The notes under the pieces: generated by a model
Seen by the model: only the letters and a program-made list of their open reading frames with translations
What the model was told of the DNA's origin: nothing
Databases searched by the model: none
Shown: positions 56,782 to 64,000 of the stretch, one piece after another
How the letters are laid out: every line of letters starts with the position of its first letter
Numbering within the stretch: the stretch's first letter is position 1
Made by a program: the position numbers and the translations under genes
Source: Acetivibrio clariflavus DSM 19732
GTDB taxonomy: Bacteria > Bacillota > Clostridia > Acetivibrionales > Acetivibrionaceae
Length of the DNA: 64,000 nucleotides
Assembly: GCF_000237085.1 (NCBI RefSeq)
Contig: NC_016627.1
Location: 806,001 to 870,000 of the forward strand
Direction of reading: 5' to 3'

Positions 56782-56856
56782 TGCCAACTTCATATGTTGA
56801 AAAAATTGTGTTGAATGGCTGAGGAAATTAATTCTTTTATAAAAATATAAAAAACA
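56782..56856 (+). pseudogene. 3' remnant of an alpha/beta hydrolase gene
   Basis: Seventy-five bases match the 3' end of the hydrolase at 38029-38960 (shared DNA GAATGGCTGAGGA and CTTTTATAAAAATATAAAA against GAATGGGCTGAGGAGG and the corresponding end). This shows that the Fe-S, hydrolase and metallo-beta-lactamase genes once stood in this order here too. The rest of the gap 56429-56891 is non-coding. Confidence 0.6.
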
Positions 56857-56891
56857 GATTGGAATAGTAAAAACAAATTGAGGATAGAAGC

Positions 56892-57605
56892 ATGAAGATT
56901 ATAAATGTAGGAAACAGAATAGTCAACAGCTATATTTTAAAGCTGTCCAAAGGATATTTATTAATCGATACCGGTTATCCGGAGCAGTTCAAAAGCTTTA
57001 AAAAGAGGCTGAGAAAACACAATATTAAATTAGAGGATATTGCTTATATTTTTCTTACACATGCACACGATGACCATGCCGGTTTTTTGAATGAACTGCT
57101 GGACAATTGTGACGCTAAGGTGATATTGCATCCACAAGCAGTAAACAGATTGAGAGAAGGAGTTAACTCTTTTGATGGCAGATGTACAGGTTATTTGGCT
57201 TTAGCTTTTTGTAGGGTTATGAAAATGTTTGGAAAAGGAGAACATAGGTTTCCACCGGTAGATAGACCTGACAGATATATTGTCTTAGACAATGAGCAAC
57301 GATCAGCCGTTGAAATGGAGTTGTCAGGTACAATTATTAATCTTCCAGGCCATACAAAAGATTCTATTGGACTGTTACTAAGAGATGGAACGTTGTTTTG
57401 CGGTGATGCAGCAATGAATGGTTTCCCCAGTTTAAATAAAGTGACTATATGGATTGAGGATTTAAAAGAATACAAGAAATCATGGGAAGTAATACTTAAT
57501 ATAAATCCTTCTAAAATATATCCTTCTCATGGAAGGGCATTCTTTAAAGAAGACTTGGAGAAAAACATCCATAAGATAGATAGGATAAAGCTGTATCCTT
57601 TATAA
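56892..57605 (+). CDS. Metallo-beta-lactamase-fold hydrolase
   Basis: 237 residues with TTGAGGAT upstream. Metal motif H-x-H-x-D-H in THAHDDHAG, next ligand in LPGHTKDSIG, Asp in FCGDAAMNG and final His in YPSHGRAF, all normal for the superfamily. N-terminal strand YLLIDTGYP is also typical. Substrate cannot be told; glyoxalase II-, lactonase- and RNase-like members share these motifs. A truncated copy is at 38998. Confidence 0.9.
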   Translation: MKIINVGNRIVNSYILKLSKGYLLIDTGYPEQFKSFKKRLRKHNIKLEDIAYIFLTHAHDDHAGFLNELLDNCDAKVILHPQAVNRLREGVNSFDGRCTGYLALAFCRVMKMFGKGEHRFPPVDRPDRYIVLDNEQRSAVEMELSGTIINLPGHTKDSIGLLLRDGTLFCGDAAMNGFPSLNKVTIWIEDLKEYKKSWEVILNINPSKIYPSHGRAFFKEDLEKNIHKIDRIKLYPL

Positions 57606-57738
57606 TAATTTGACTTAAAGAGTTATTATGGACTTCAGTCTTTTACACAATCAAAGATTAATGCTGTTTTTCAGAAGGTTAGTTACTTTGAAAACATAAT
57701 TTACTATGCCGGAAATACAAAAAACGGGGGTATAAAAA

Positions 57739-58197
57739 ATGAGTGCGCATTCTGATTTGGCAAAAGAGCTGTTTCAAAGAGGTTATAACTGTTCACAAGC
57801 GGTTTTGGCTGCTTTTTGCGATGAAACGGGACTGGATTTTGATACGGCAGTAAAAATATCATCTCCTTTTGGAGGCGGTATTGGGAAATTACGGGAAGTT
57901 TGCGGAACAGTTACGGGAATGCTTATGGTTATCGGTATGAAATACGGATACACTGATCCGAAAAATAAAGAAGCCAAAACAGAGCATTATGAGTTGGTTC
58001 AGAATTTGGCAAAGCAATTTGAAAAAGATAACGGTTCAATAGTATGCAGGGAATTACTGGGCCTCTCAATAAAGAATGATAGTCCTGTACCTGAAGACAG
58101 AAATGAGAGTTATTATAAAAAGCGTCCTTGTGCAGAACTTGTTGAACAGGCAGCAAAATTACTTGATGAATATATTCAGGGAAATAAAATGGAGTAA
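57739..58197 (+). CDS. C_GCAxxG_C_C-family redox protein
   Basis: 152 residues with CGGGGGT upstream. It shows the family pattern: C in RGYNCSQAVLAAF, the G-x-G-x-G stretch SPFGGGIGKLREVCG, and further Cys in IVCRELLG and RPCAEL. These small proteins are thought to be redox-active or metal-binding and often neighbour thioredoxin or Fe-S genes. No partner is adjacent. Function unknown. Confidence 0.85.
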   Translation: MSAHSDLAKELFQRGYNCSQAVLAAFCDETGLDFDTAVKISSPFGGGIGKLREVCGTVTGMLMVIGMKYGYTDPKNKEAKTEHYELVQNLAKQFEKDNGSIVCRELLGLSIKNDSPVPEDRNESYYKKRPCAELVEQAAKLLDEYIQGNKME

Positions 58198-58397
58198 AAC
58201 CGTTACCGTAATTTCAGCAGGTGAGGACAAAATTCTTTTATCCAAATTGAGTTGAATTATTTGGATTATAAGGGTTTTAACAATTGAATTATGATAAAAA
58301 AGAGATTGATTATATTTTAATTGAAAGTTTGACGATATAATTTCAATATATATGAGAAAGAGCAGCAAAAAAGATAATTTAAGGTTGGGAGATATTT

Positions 58398-59225
58398 ATG
58401 CTGGGTGCAATTGCAGGAGATATTATAGGTTCGTTATTTGAATGGAATAACGTGAAGACAGTTGATTTCGAACTTTTCAACAGTCAGTCCAGATTTACCG
58501 ATGATACGGTTATGACAATAGCAATAGCTGATGCAATACTAAATAGACTGAGCCATAATAATTATATAGTTAATGAAATTGAAGCAGAAAAAATCTATGC
58601 CTATAAGCTCAAAGAATATGGCAGAAAATATCCTAATGTGGGCTATGGTCGAATGTTTGAGCAGTGGCTGTCAAGCGAGGAATTGAAACCATACAATAGC
58701 TATGGAAATGGCTCTGCAATGAGGGTTAGTCCCATAGGTTTTGCCTTTGATACTTTGGAAGATGTACTTGAAGAGGCTAAAAGAAGTGCAGTTGTAACTC
58801 ATAATCACAAGGAAGGAATAAAAGGTGCTCAGGCTGTTGCTGGTGCAGTTTTTTTAGCCAGAACAGGCAACAGTAAAAAAGATATAAAAGATTTTATTGA
58901 AAAGAAGTTTGGCTATAATCTTAACCAGCACTTGGACGATATAAGACCTAATTACAAGTTTGATTCATCGTGCCAGGGTTCTGTGCCGCAAGCGATCATT
59001 GCTTTCCTTGAGTCGGAAAATTTTGAAGATGCTATAAGGAAAGCTATTTCAATTGGAGGAGACAGTGATACAATAGCTTGTATTGCAGGAGGAATTGCAC
59101 AAGCATACTATGGGGAGATACCCGGTTTTATTGTCGATAGAGTAAGACTTATTCTCGATTCGGAGTTAAAAAGGATTTTGAACACTTTTAATGATAGATA
59201 TGAGATCGGGATTAACAAGAGTTAA
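58398..59225 (+). CDS. ADP-ribosylglycohydrolase (DraG/ARH family)
   Basis: 275 residues with TTGGGAGAT upstream. Mg-binding motifs: GAIAGDIIGS near the start, FTDDTVMTIA (T-D-D-T), and GGDSDTIACIAGGIA near the end, all complete. It removes ADP-ribose from proteins, nucleic acids or small molecules. It precedes pnuC and nadR in the same direction, so it may take part in NAD or ADP-ribose recycling. There is no ADP-ribosyltransferase nearby. Confidence 0.93.
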   Translation: MLGAIAGDIIGSLFEWNNVKTVDFELFNSQSRFTDDTVMTIAIADAILNRLSHNNYIVNEIEAEKIYAYKLKEYGRKYPNVGYGRMFEQWLSSEELKPYNSYGNGSAMRVSPIGFAFDTLEDVLEEAKRSAVVTHNHKEGIKGAQAVAGAVFLARTGNSKKDIKDFIEKKFGYNLNQHLDDIRPNYKFDSSCQGSVPQAIIAFLESENFEDAIRKAISIGGDSDTIACIAGGIAQAYYGEIPGFIVDRVRLILDSELKRILNTFNDRYEIGINKS

Positions 59226-59437
59226 AAAACTGAATTCTCCTTCTTATATTTTTGATAAACTCTTTTTTTAATATTGTCCACTTAGATTGAATTCCGTTAT
59301 AATGCATAATATTAATTGGTAAAATACAAATTGTTGACTGATTTTTGAATTATGCTATTTTGTATTATTGCCTTTTTTCCTTTATAAAATCTGATAGTCT
59401 ATTTATTGAAATAAAAAATACGGAATGGAAGATGAAT

Positions 59438-60142
59438 ATGGAGAAAATTGTTACTTTTATAAAGGATGAATTATCCGGCTGGAAGCTGTGGGAGATTTTG
59501 TGGATTACCATATCTACCATAGCAATTCTGTTGATTTCTATATACTTGAATGAAAACTTGGCCGGAATTATTATGGCCATAACTGGGGTTATATGTGTTG
59601 TACTGACAGGAAAAGGTAAAGTTTCATCCTATGCCTTTGGAATGGTTAATACTGTGCTCTATGCCTTTGATGCCTATGGTGCAAAGTATTATGGCGATGT
59701 AATGCTAAATGTTTTATACTATGCCCCTATGAATATAGTTGGCTGGATAATGTGGAATAAGCATATGAATGCAGAAACAAAAGAAGTTGAGAAGAAAAAG
59801 TTGAAAGGTACTGGTATTGTAAGTTTATTTATAAGCTCTGCGATGGGAATTTTCCTATACGGTTTGATTTTAAAGAAAATGGGGGGGAATCTTCCTTTTG
59901 TAGATGCTTCAACTACAGTACTATCTGTTGTGGCCCAGATTCTATGCGTAAAGAGATATATGGAACAGTGGGTGCTTTGGATTATTATTGACACAGTTTC
60001 GGTATACATGTGGGCTGTAGATTTTATGAATGGTGGAGAGAATATTGCAACATTGATTATGTGGTGCATTTATTTGTTAAATGCTGTTTTCATGTTTATT
60101 AAGTGGTATAGAGAAAGCAAGAGGAGTGGAAAAAGTGTATAA
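59438..60142 (+). CDS. pnuC: Nicotinamide riboside transporter PnuC
   Basis: 234 residues from ATG 59438, chosen because GGAAG lies seven bases before it; the in-frame start at 59345 would add an unlikely leader. Seven hydrophobic segments from residue ~22 on, and family motifs GKGKVSSYAFGMVNTVLYAF, YAPMNIVGWIMW and FVDASTTVLSVVAQIL. It takes up nicotinamide riboside, trapped inside by the kinase encoded next. The gene overlaps nadR by eight bases, a clear operon. Confidence 0.93.
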   Translation: MEKIVTFIKDELSGWKLWEILWITISTIAILLISIYLNENLAGIIMAITGVICVVLTGKGKVSSYAFGMVNTVLYAFDAYGAKYYGDVMLNVLYYAPMNIVGWIMWNKHMNAETKEVEKKKLKGTGIVSLFISSAMGIFLYGLILKKMGGNLPFVDASTTVLSVVAQILCVKRYMEQWVLWIIIDTVSVYMWAVDFMNGGENIATLIMWCIYLLNAVFMFIKWYRESKRSGKSV

Positions 60143-61151
60143 TGTTGGAATATATGGTGGGGTTTTTAATCCGCTGCACTTAGGACATATACGATGTATA
60201 ATCGAAGCGGCAAATCAATGCAAGGAGTTGCACATTATTATAAGCTGTGGAGTAAATCGCAAGGAGATACCGCCGAGAGTACGGTATCGATGGATATATC
60301 AAGTTACAAAACATATAGGCAATGTAAAGATACACTTTCTTGAGGACTATGCACCGGAAAAGACAGCTTATTCAAAAGAGTATTGGCATAGTGATGCACA
60401 GAAAGTAAAAGATATGATAGGAAAACCTATTGATGTGGTTTTCTGTGGAAGTGATTATGATGAAAATAGTTATTGGAAGCAGTGTTATCAAGAAAGCGAG
60501 CTTTATATTATCAAAAGGAATGGAATCAGTTCCACAGAGATACGAAAGAATCCTTATGCTAACTGGGATAGTATACCGAATGTTGTAAGAGAATACTATG
60601 TCAAAAAAGTTCTGCTTATTGGTGGGGAAAGTACAGGAAAATCAACTCTCACTATAAACTTAGCCAATTACTACAATACCAATTACGTTGAAGAAATCGG
60701 AAAAGAAATTTCTATGCGTTCAGGAACAGATAGATTTATGCTTCCAGGTGATTTCACTGAGATTCTGCTGGCCCATAAAATGAAAGAACTAGAGGCAATT
60801 AAGCATAGCAACAAAGTACTGTTTATTGACACCGATTGTTTGATTACCAGATTTTATATTGATTTTCTGGATGATCCGCAAAATGAAAAGGAGAAAAACA
60901 AAGTACTGGCGGATGCAATTTCCAATTTGAACCATTACGATTTGGTATTTTATTTAGAGCCCGATGTGGAATTTGTACAGGATGGAGACAGGCATGCTCA
61001 AATAGCCTTCGATCGGGAAAAATATGGAAATCAGATAAAGAGATTATTTGATGAGCGTGGTATAAAGTATATCAGCGTTGGCGGAAGTTACCATGAACGC
61101 TTTATGCGTGTCACATCGGAAGTGGATAAATTACTTGGTATTGTTAGATAG
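60135..61151 (+). CDS. nadR: NadR-type NMN adenylyltransferase/ribosylnicotinamide kinase
   Basis: 338 residues from GTG 60135, chosen because GAGGAGTGG sits just before it; upstream in-frame starts lie inside pnuC. N-terminal nucleotidyltransferase domain with GGVFNPLHLGH and ISSTEIRKNP, which makes NAD from NMN. C-terminal kinase domain with P-loop GGESTGKST and later FIDTDCLITRFY, which phosphorylates nicotinamide riboside. It lacks the N-terminal HTH of enteric NadR, so it is an enzyme rather than a repressor. With PnuC it forms an NR salvage route. Confidence 0.92.
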   Translation: MYNVGIYGGVFNPLHLGHIRCIIEAANQCKELHIIISCGVNRKEIPPRVRYRWIYQVTKHIGNVKIHFLEDYAPEKTAYSKEYWHSDAQKVKDMIGKPIDVVFCGSDYDENSYWKQCYQESELYIIKRNGISSTEIRKNPYANWDSIPNVVREYYVKKVLLIGGESTGKSTLTINLANYYNTNYVEEIGKEISMRSGTDRFMLPGDFTEILLAHKMKELEAIKHSNKVLFIDTDCLITRFYIDFLDDPQNEKEKNKVLADAISNLNHYDLVFYLEPDVEFVQDGDRHAQIAFDREKYGNQIKRLFDERGIKYISVGGSYHERFMRVTSEVDKLLGIVR

Positions 61152-61201
61152 AATGATAAGAAATTCATGGATTAAGCAGGTAGAGTATTTTATGTAAACA
61201 A

Positions 61202-61266
61202 AGGGTTTTTAATGCATTAGTTTCTTCTCGAGTGTTGTACCCGGGACACTAATGCTGGAAAACCCT
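61202..61266 (+). terminator. Long interrupted hairpin after nadR
   Basis: AGGGTTTT (61202-61209) pairs with AAAACCCT (61259-61266), inner GCATTAGT pairs with ACTAATGC, and a small CCCGGG element lies in the apical loop. The tail ATTTTATTTG is T-rich. Probably the terminator for the NR salvage operon. Confidence 0.65.
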
Positions 61267-61311
61267 ATTTTATTTGTTGCAGAAACATATCAATACAGAA
61301 ATCTGCATTGA

Positions 61312-61530
61312 TTAATTATCATCAAAATCAATATCAACTATTGCGCCGGTAGCAGCGTTTACTTTTACTTCGTAAACCCCATAGACTACCCTGATTTTTA
61401 CTTCATAAACCAACATACCATTCTCAGTATCCAGTTCAACTCTGATTACCTGTCCTGGAACTCGTTGCAAAGCTATTTGTACTGCTTGTTGTTGGGTAAT
61501 TTGGCGATTGTACCAAGGGTTATATGGCAT
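61312..61530 (-). CDS. Small PepSY-domain protein
   Basis: 72 residues from ATG 61530, chosen because AAGGGGGT lies about nine bases upstream; a longer in-frame start at 61689 has no site and an unlikely sequence. One PepSY-like unit: ITQQQAVQIALQRVPG, then VYEVKVNAATGAIVDIDFDDN. No signal peptide, starts MPYNPWYNRQ, so it may be a spore or cytoplasmic protein rather than a secreted peptidase inhibitor. Divergent from the catalase gene. Role unknown. Confidence 0.75.
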   Translation of the reverse strand: MPYNPWYNRQITQQQAVQIALQRVPGQVIRVELDTENGMLVYEVKIRVVYGVYEVKVNAATGAIVDIDFDDN

Positions 61531-61845
61531 ATGGGTATACCCCCTTAATATAAAAAATAGTTTACATAATATAGTATGCAAATATATATAATTTAGTGCT
61601 AAAGAATGCCAAGAATATTGACTTGCCGGAAGTTGAGAACATTTATACCATCTATAAGAATTGAACCTCAACATTATCAAAAGTAACATAAAATCAATAA
61701 AATTTCACCGATTTGACGGTATTTCCTATAAAAATGCTAAGCATTGGCATATCAATGAATTGCATATGTTTATAAAATAAATCAAACAATAACTTCATGC
61801 AATAAACTTTCAAGTTTTTTGGAGATTATAGGAGGAGAAAAGTAG

Positions 61846-62544
61846 ATGTTTAAGCATGAAAAACAATTATTGCATGAAGTTAGAGTAGATGCACCAAATC
61901 CCAACTATGCAGCCATGCTGCAGGAGCAATTGGGAGGACCTCAGGGTGAACTAAAAGCAGCTATGCAGTATCTCTCACAAAGTTTACGTATAAAAGATGC
62001 TGCCATTAAGGATTTGTTCCTGGATATTGCGGCTGAGGAATTAAGCCATATGGAAATGATAGCTACTACAATAAACCTATTAAATGGACATAACCTGGAT
62101 GCGCAAAATACTACGGTGGGGAATATCCAGGCGCAGGTGCTTACAGGACTTTCACCCGTGCTTACCAATGCATCGGGACAATATTGGACAGCTGCTTATG
62201 TCAATGTAACCGGTGACCTTGCAGCAGACCTTTTATCAAATATTGCTGCAGAACAAAGGGCTAAAGTAGTGTATGAATACCTTTACAGGCAAATAAACGA
62301 CAAAGGTGTAAGAGAGACAATTGACTTTCTTTTGAACAGAGAGGAAGCTCATAATACTATGTTTAGAGAAGCCTTTAACAGAATACAGGACAGCGGTTCG
62401 CAAAAAGATTGGGGTGTTACTCAAGACTCCAAGCTCTACTTTGACCTGTCAACACCGGGTAAATTCTTTGATGTAAGCAATCCTCAGCCACCGAGCTTTA
62501 AAAATCCCGATCCAAATGTACAAGATAGCAGTCAGCAACATTAA
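61846..62544 (+). CDS. Manganese catalase
   Basis: 232 residues with AGGAGGAG upstream. Ferritin-like dimanganese fold with ligands in GGPQGELKAAMQYLSQ (Glu), IAAEELSHMEMIATTINLL (E-E-x2-H) and, in the second half, IAAEQRAKVVYEYL and LNREEAHNTMF (E-x2-H). C-terminal DLSTPGKFFD is also family-typical. It splits hydrogen peroxide; related proteins (CotJC/YjqC) are spore-coat components. A clear terminator follows at 62558. Confidence 0.93.
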   Translation: MFKHEKQLLHEVRVDAPNPNYAAMLQEQLGGPQGELKAAMQYLSQSLRIKDAAIKDLFLDIAAEELSHMEMIATTINLLNGHNLDAQNTTVGNIQAQVLTGLSPVLTNASGQYWTAAYVNVTGDLAADLLSNIAAEQRAKVVYEYLYRQINDKGVRETIDFLLNREEAHNTMFREAFNRIQDSGSQKDWGVTQDSKLYFDLSTPGKFFDVSNPQPPSFKNPDPNVQDSSQQH

Positions 62545-62557
62545 AAGGAGAATAAAT

Positions 62558-62588
62558 AGCCTGGAATATTTACTTCAGGCTATTTTTT
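62558..62588 (+). terminator. Terminator of the catalase gene
   Basis: AGCCTG (62558-62563) pairs with CAGGCT (62576-62581), followed by ATTTTTTA. Located 14 bases after the stop. Confidence 0.85.
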
Positions 62589-62807
62589 ATATAAAAAGTA
62601 TCATCTAGCACTTTTTTTATATTATTGAGTTTAAGTCGGTATGAGAGCAACTTTCCTGCAAAAAACAGCTTATTGCATAATCAAGCTTTTTTATTAACAA
62701 AGATTAGGGACAGAAAATTAAATGTATATACTCTTTGAATTTATATCTTTTCTTGGTGAAATAATAACTCTATAAATCAGATAATAGAGAAACAAAGGAG
62801 AGTCTAT

Positions 62808-64000
62808 ATGCAGAAAAAACAGACAATGGACGGAAACCAGGCTGCCGCTTATGCAGCCTATGCGTTGACAGAAGTGGCTTCCATATATCCGATAACACCA
62901 TCCACGCCTATGGCAGAAGCTGTTGATGAGTGGTCTGCCCATGGCAAGAAAAACATATTCGACCAGCAGGTAAGAGTTGTTGAGATGCAGTCAGAGGCTG
63001 GAGCGGTTGCCGCCATGAGGGGTGCTCTGCAGTCCGGTGCATTGGCATCTACCTTTACATCGGCGCAGGGACTTCTTATGATGATTCCAAGTTTATATAA
63101 ATTGGCCGGAGAGCTCTTGCCAGGTGTTCTGCATGTTGCCGCAAGATCAGTGGCAGCGCAGGCGCTGTCTATCTTTGGAGACCATCAGGATGTGATGGCC
63201 TGCCGGCAGACTGGAGTTGCCATGCTTGCTTCGACGAATGTGCAGGAAACGATGGATCTTGGTATTATTGCCCATTTATCGGCAATAAAGTCAAGGGTTC
63301 CCTTCATACACTTTTTTGATGGATTCAGAACGTCTCATGAATATCAAAAAATCGGTGTTGTTGACTATGAAGACATCAAAAAACTGGTGGATTATAAAGC
63401 TATTGAAGATTTCAGAAACAGGGCTTTAAATCCGGAACACCCTGTTGCAAGAGGAACTACTCAAAATCCGGATATTTATTTTCAACAAAGGGAAAGTGCG
63501 AACCCTTTTTATAATGCAATACCTGAAATTGTACAAGAATATATGGACAAACTGGGAGATATAACCGGAAGGAAATACAAGCTGTTTGAATACTATGGTG
63601 CAGATGATGCCGAATATATCATAATAGCCATGGGTTCAGCCAGTGATACCATATATGAAACAGTAGACTATTTAAATGCAAGAGGTGAAAAGGTCGGTAC
63701 GGTAAGAGTTCATCTCTATAGACCGTTCTCGGAGAAGCACTTGCTCAATGTTATTCCGAAAACGGTAAAGAAAATAGCTGTGCTGGATAGGACAAAGGAA
63801 CCCGGTGCTGCCGGGGAACCATTATATCTTGATGTTGTAAAAGCCTTCAAGGATTATGAAAAACCTCCTGTAATTGTAGGAGGAAGGTATGGGCTTTCAT
63901 CAAAGGACACCAGACCTTCTCAGATTATTGCCGTTTTCAATAATCTGAAAGAAAATACACCCAAAGACAGGTTTACCATTGGAATTGTAGACGATGTAAC
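62808..64000 (+). CDS. Pyruvate:ferredoxin oxidoreductase, 3' end outside window
   Basis: 397 codons visible from ATG 62808 (AAAGGAGAG upstream), still open at the right edge; the full enzyme is ~1,170 residues. Domain I is clear: YALTEVASIYPITPSTPMAE, VVEMQSEAGAVAAMRGAL, STFTSAQGLLMMIP, SIFGDHQDVMACRQTG, FIHFFDGFRTSHE. Domain II begins around residue 265 with YIIIAMGSASDTI and LDRTKEPGAAGEPLYLDV. It converts pyruvate and CoA to acetyl-CoA, CO2 and reduced ferredoxin, central to clostridial fermentation. Single-subunit type, often called nifJ or por. Confidence 0.95.
   Translation, partial: MQKKQTMDGNQAAAYAAYALTEVASIYPITPSTPMAEAVDEWSAHGKKNIFDQQVRVVEMQSEAGAVAAMRGALQSGALASTFTSAQGLLMMIPSLYKLAGELLPGVLHVAARSVAAQALSIFGDHQDVMACRQTGVAMLASTNVQETMDLGIIAHLSAIKSRVPFIHFFDGFRTSHEYQKIGVVDYEDIKKLVDYKAIEDFRNRALNPEHPVARGTTQNPDIYFQQRESANPFYNAIPEIVQEYMDKLGDITGRKYKLFEYYGADDAEYIIIAMGSASDTIYETVDYLNARGEKVGTVRVHLYRPFSEKHLLNVIPKTVKKIAVLDRTKEPGAAGEPLYLDVVKAFKDYEKPPVIVGGRYGLSSKDTRPSQIIAVFNNLKENTPKDRFTIGIVDDV

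Overview
The window looks like a cellulolytic, anaerobic, spore-forming clostridium of the Acetivibrio (Clostridium) thermocellus group. It is AT-rich, with strong Shine-Dalgarno sites. It holds a type I dockerin protein, pyruvate:ferredoxin oxidoreductase, an anaerobic ribonucleotide reductase, and a Pnkp/Hen1 RNA-repair pair. Those two are 870 and 465 residues long, the lengths I recall for the biochemically studied C. thermocellum enzymes, and catalytic residues fall at the numbers I recall. The species call is an inference.

Layout. 1-4.5 kb: prophage-like remnant with a sigma-like factor, a late-regulator-like protein, small phage genes, and a XRE repressor with a divergent operator region. 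4.7-14 kb: accessory genes (DUF4375, DUF5710, QueG-like, ferritin-like, staygreen), a ~120 bp repeat present twice, an IS3 inserted in a phosphoesterase gene, and a dockerin protein broken by two one-base frameshifts. 14-22 kb: J-domain repeat protein, complete IS256 and IS4-type elements, a TPR protein and a lipoprotein. 22-27 kb: DUF2089 pair, then nrdDG behind a cobalamin riboswitch. 28-39 kb: OppA-like lipoprotein with a two-component system, AraC/GyrI-type regulators (one dead), small enzymes, and decayed copies of genes that recur at 54-57 kb.

39.7-51 kb is the main attraction. It holds two WYL regulators, a terminator, three tandem Y-RNA-like noncoding RNAs, a Ro60/Rsr (TROVE) protein, a HEAT-like protein, a small immunity-like protein, then Hen1, Pnkp and a PHP phosphoesterase. 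The middle Y RNA carries a circularly permuted tRNA-Lys(UUU)-like module with an intact anticodon arm. I read this as one RNA surveillance and repair island: Y RNAs gate or tether Ro, while Pnkp/Hen1 heals, methylates and seals cleaved RNA, possibly tRNA cut by anticodon nucleases.

51-56.4 kb: two near-identical IS1182-type elements in opposite orientation, each inserted at the same base of a dispersed palindromic repeat, around a lipoprotein and a membrane Fe-S protein. 56.8-64 kb: metallo-beta-lactamase-fold protein, C_GCAxxG_C_C protein, ADP-ribosylglycohydrolase, PnuC and NadR (NAD salvage), PepSY protein, manganese catalase, and the 5' part of pyruvate:ferredoxin oxidoreductase.

Several genes are broken by single-base length differences in A or T runs. 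Real decay and homopolymer sequencing error cannot be separated from this sequence alone.
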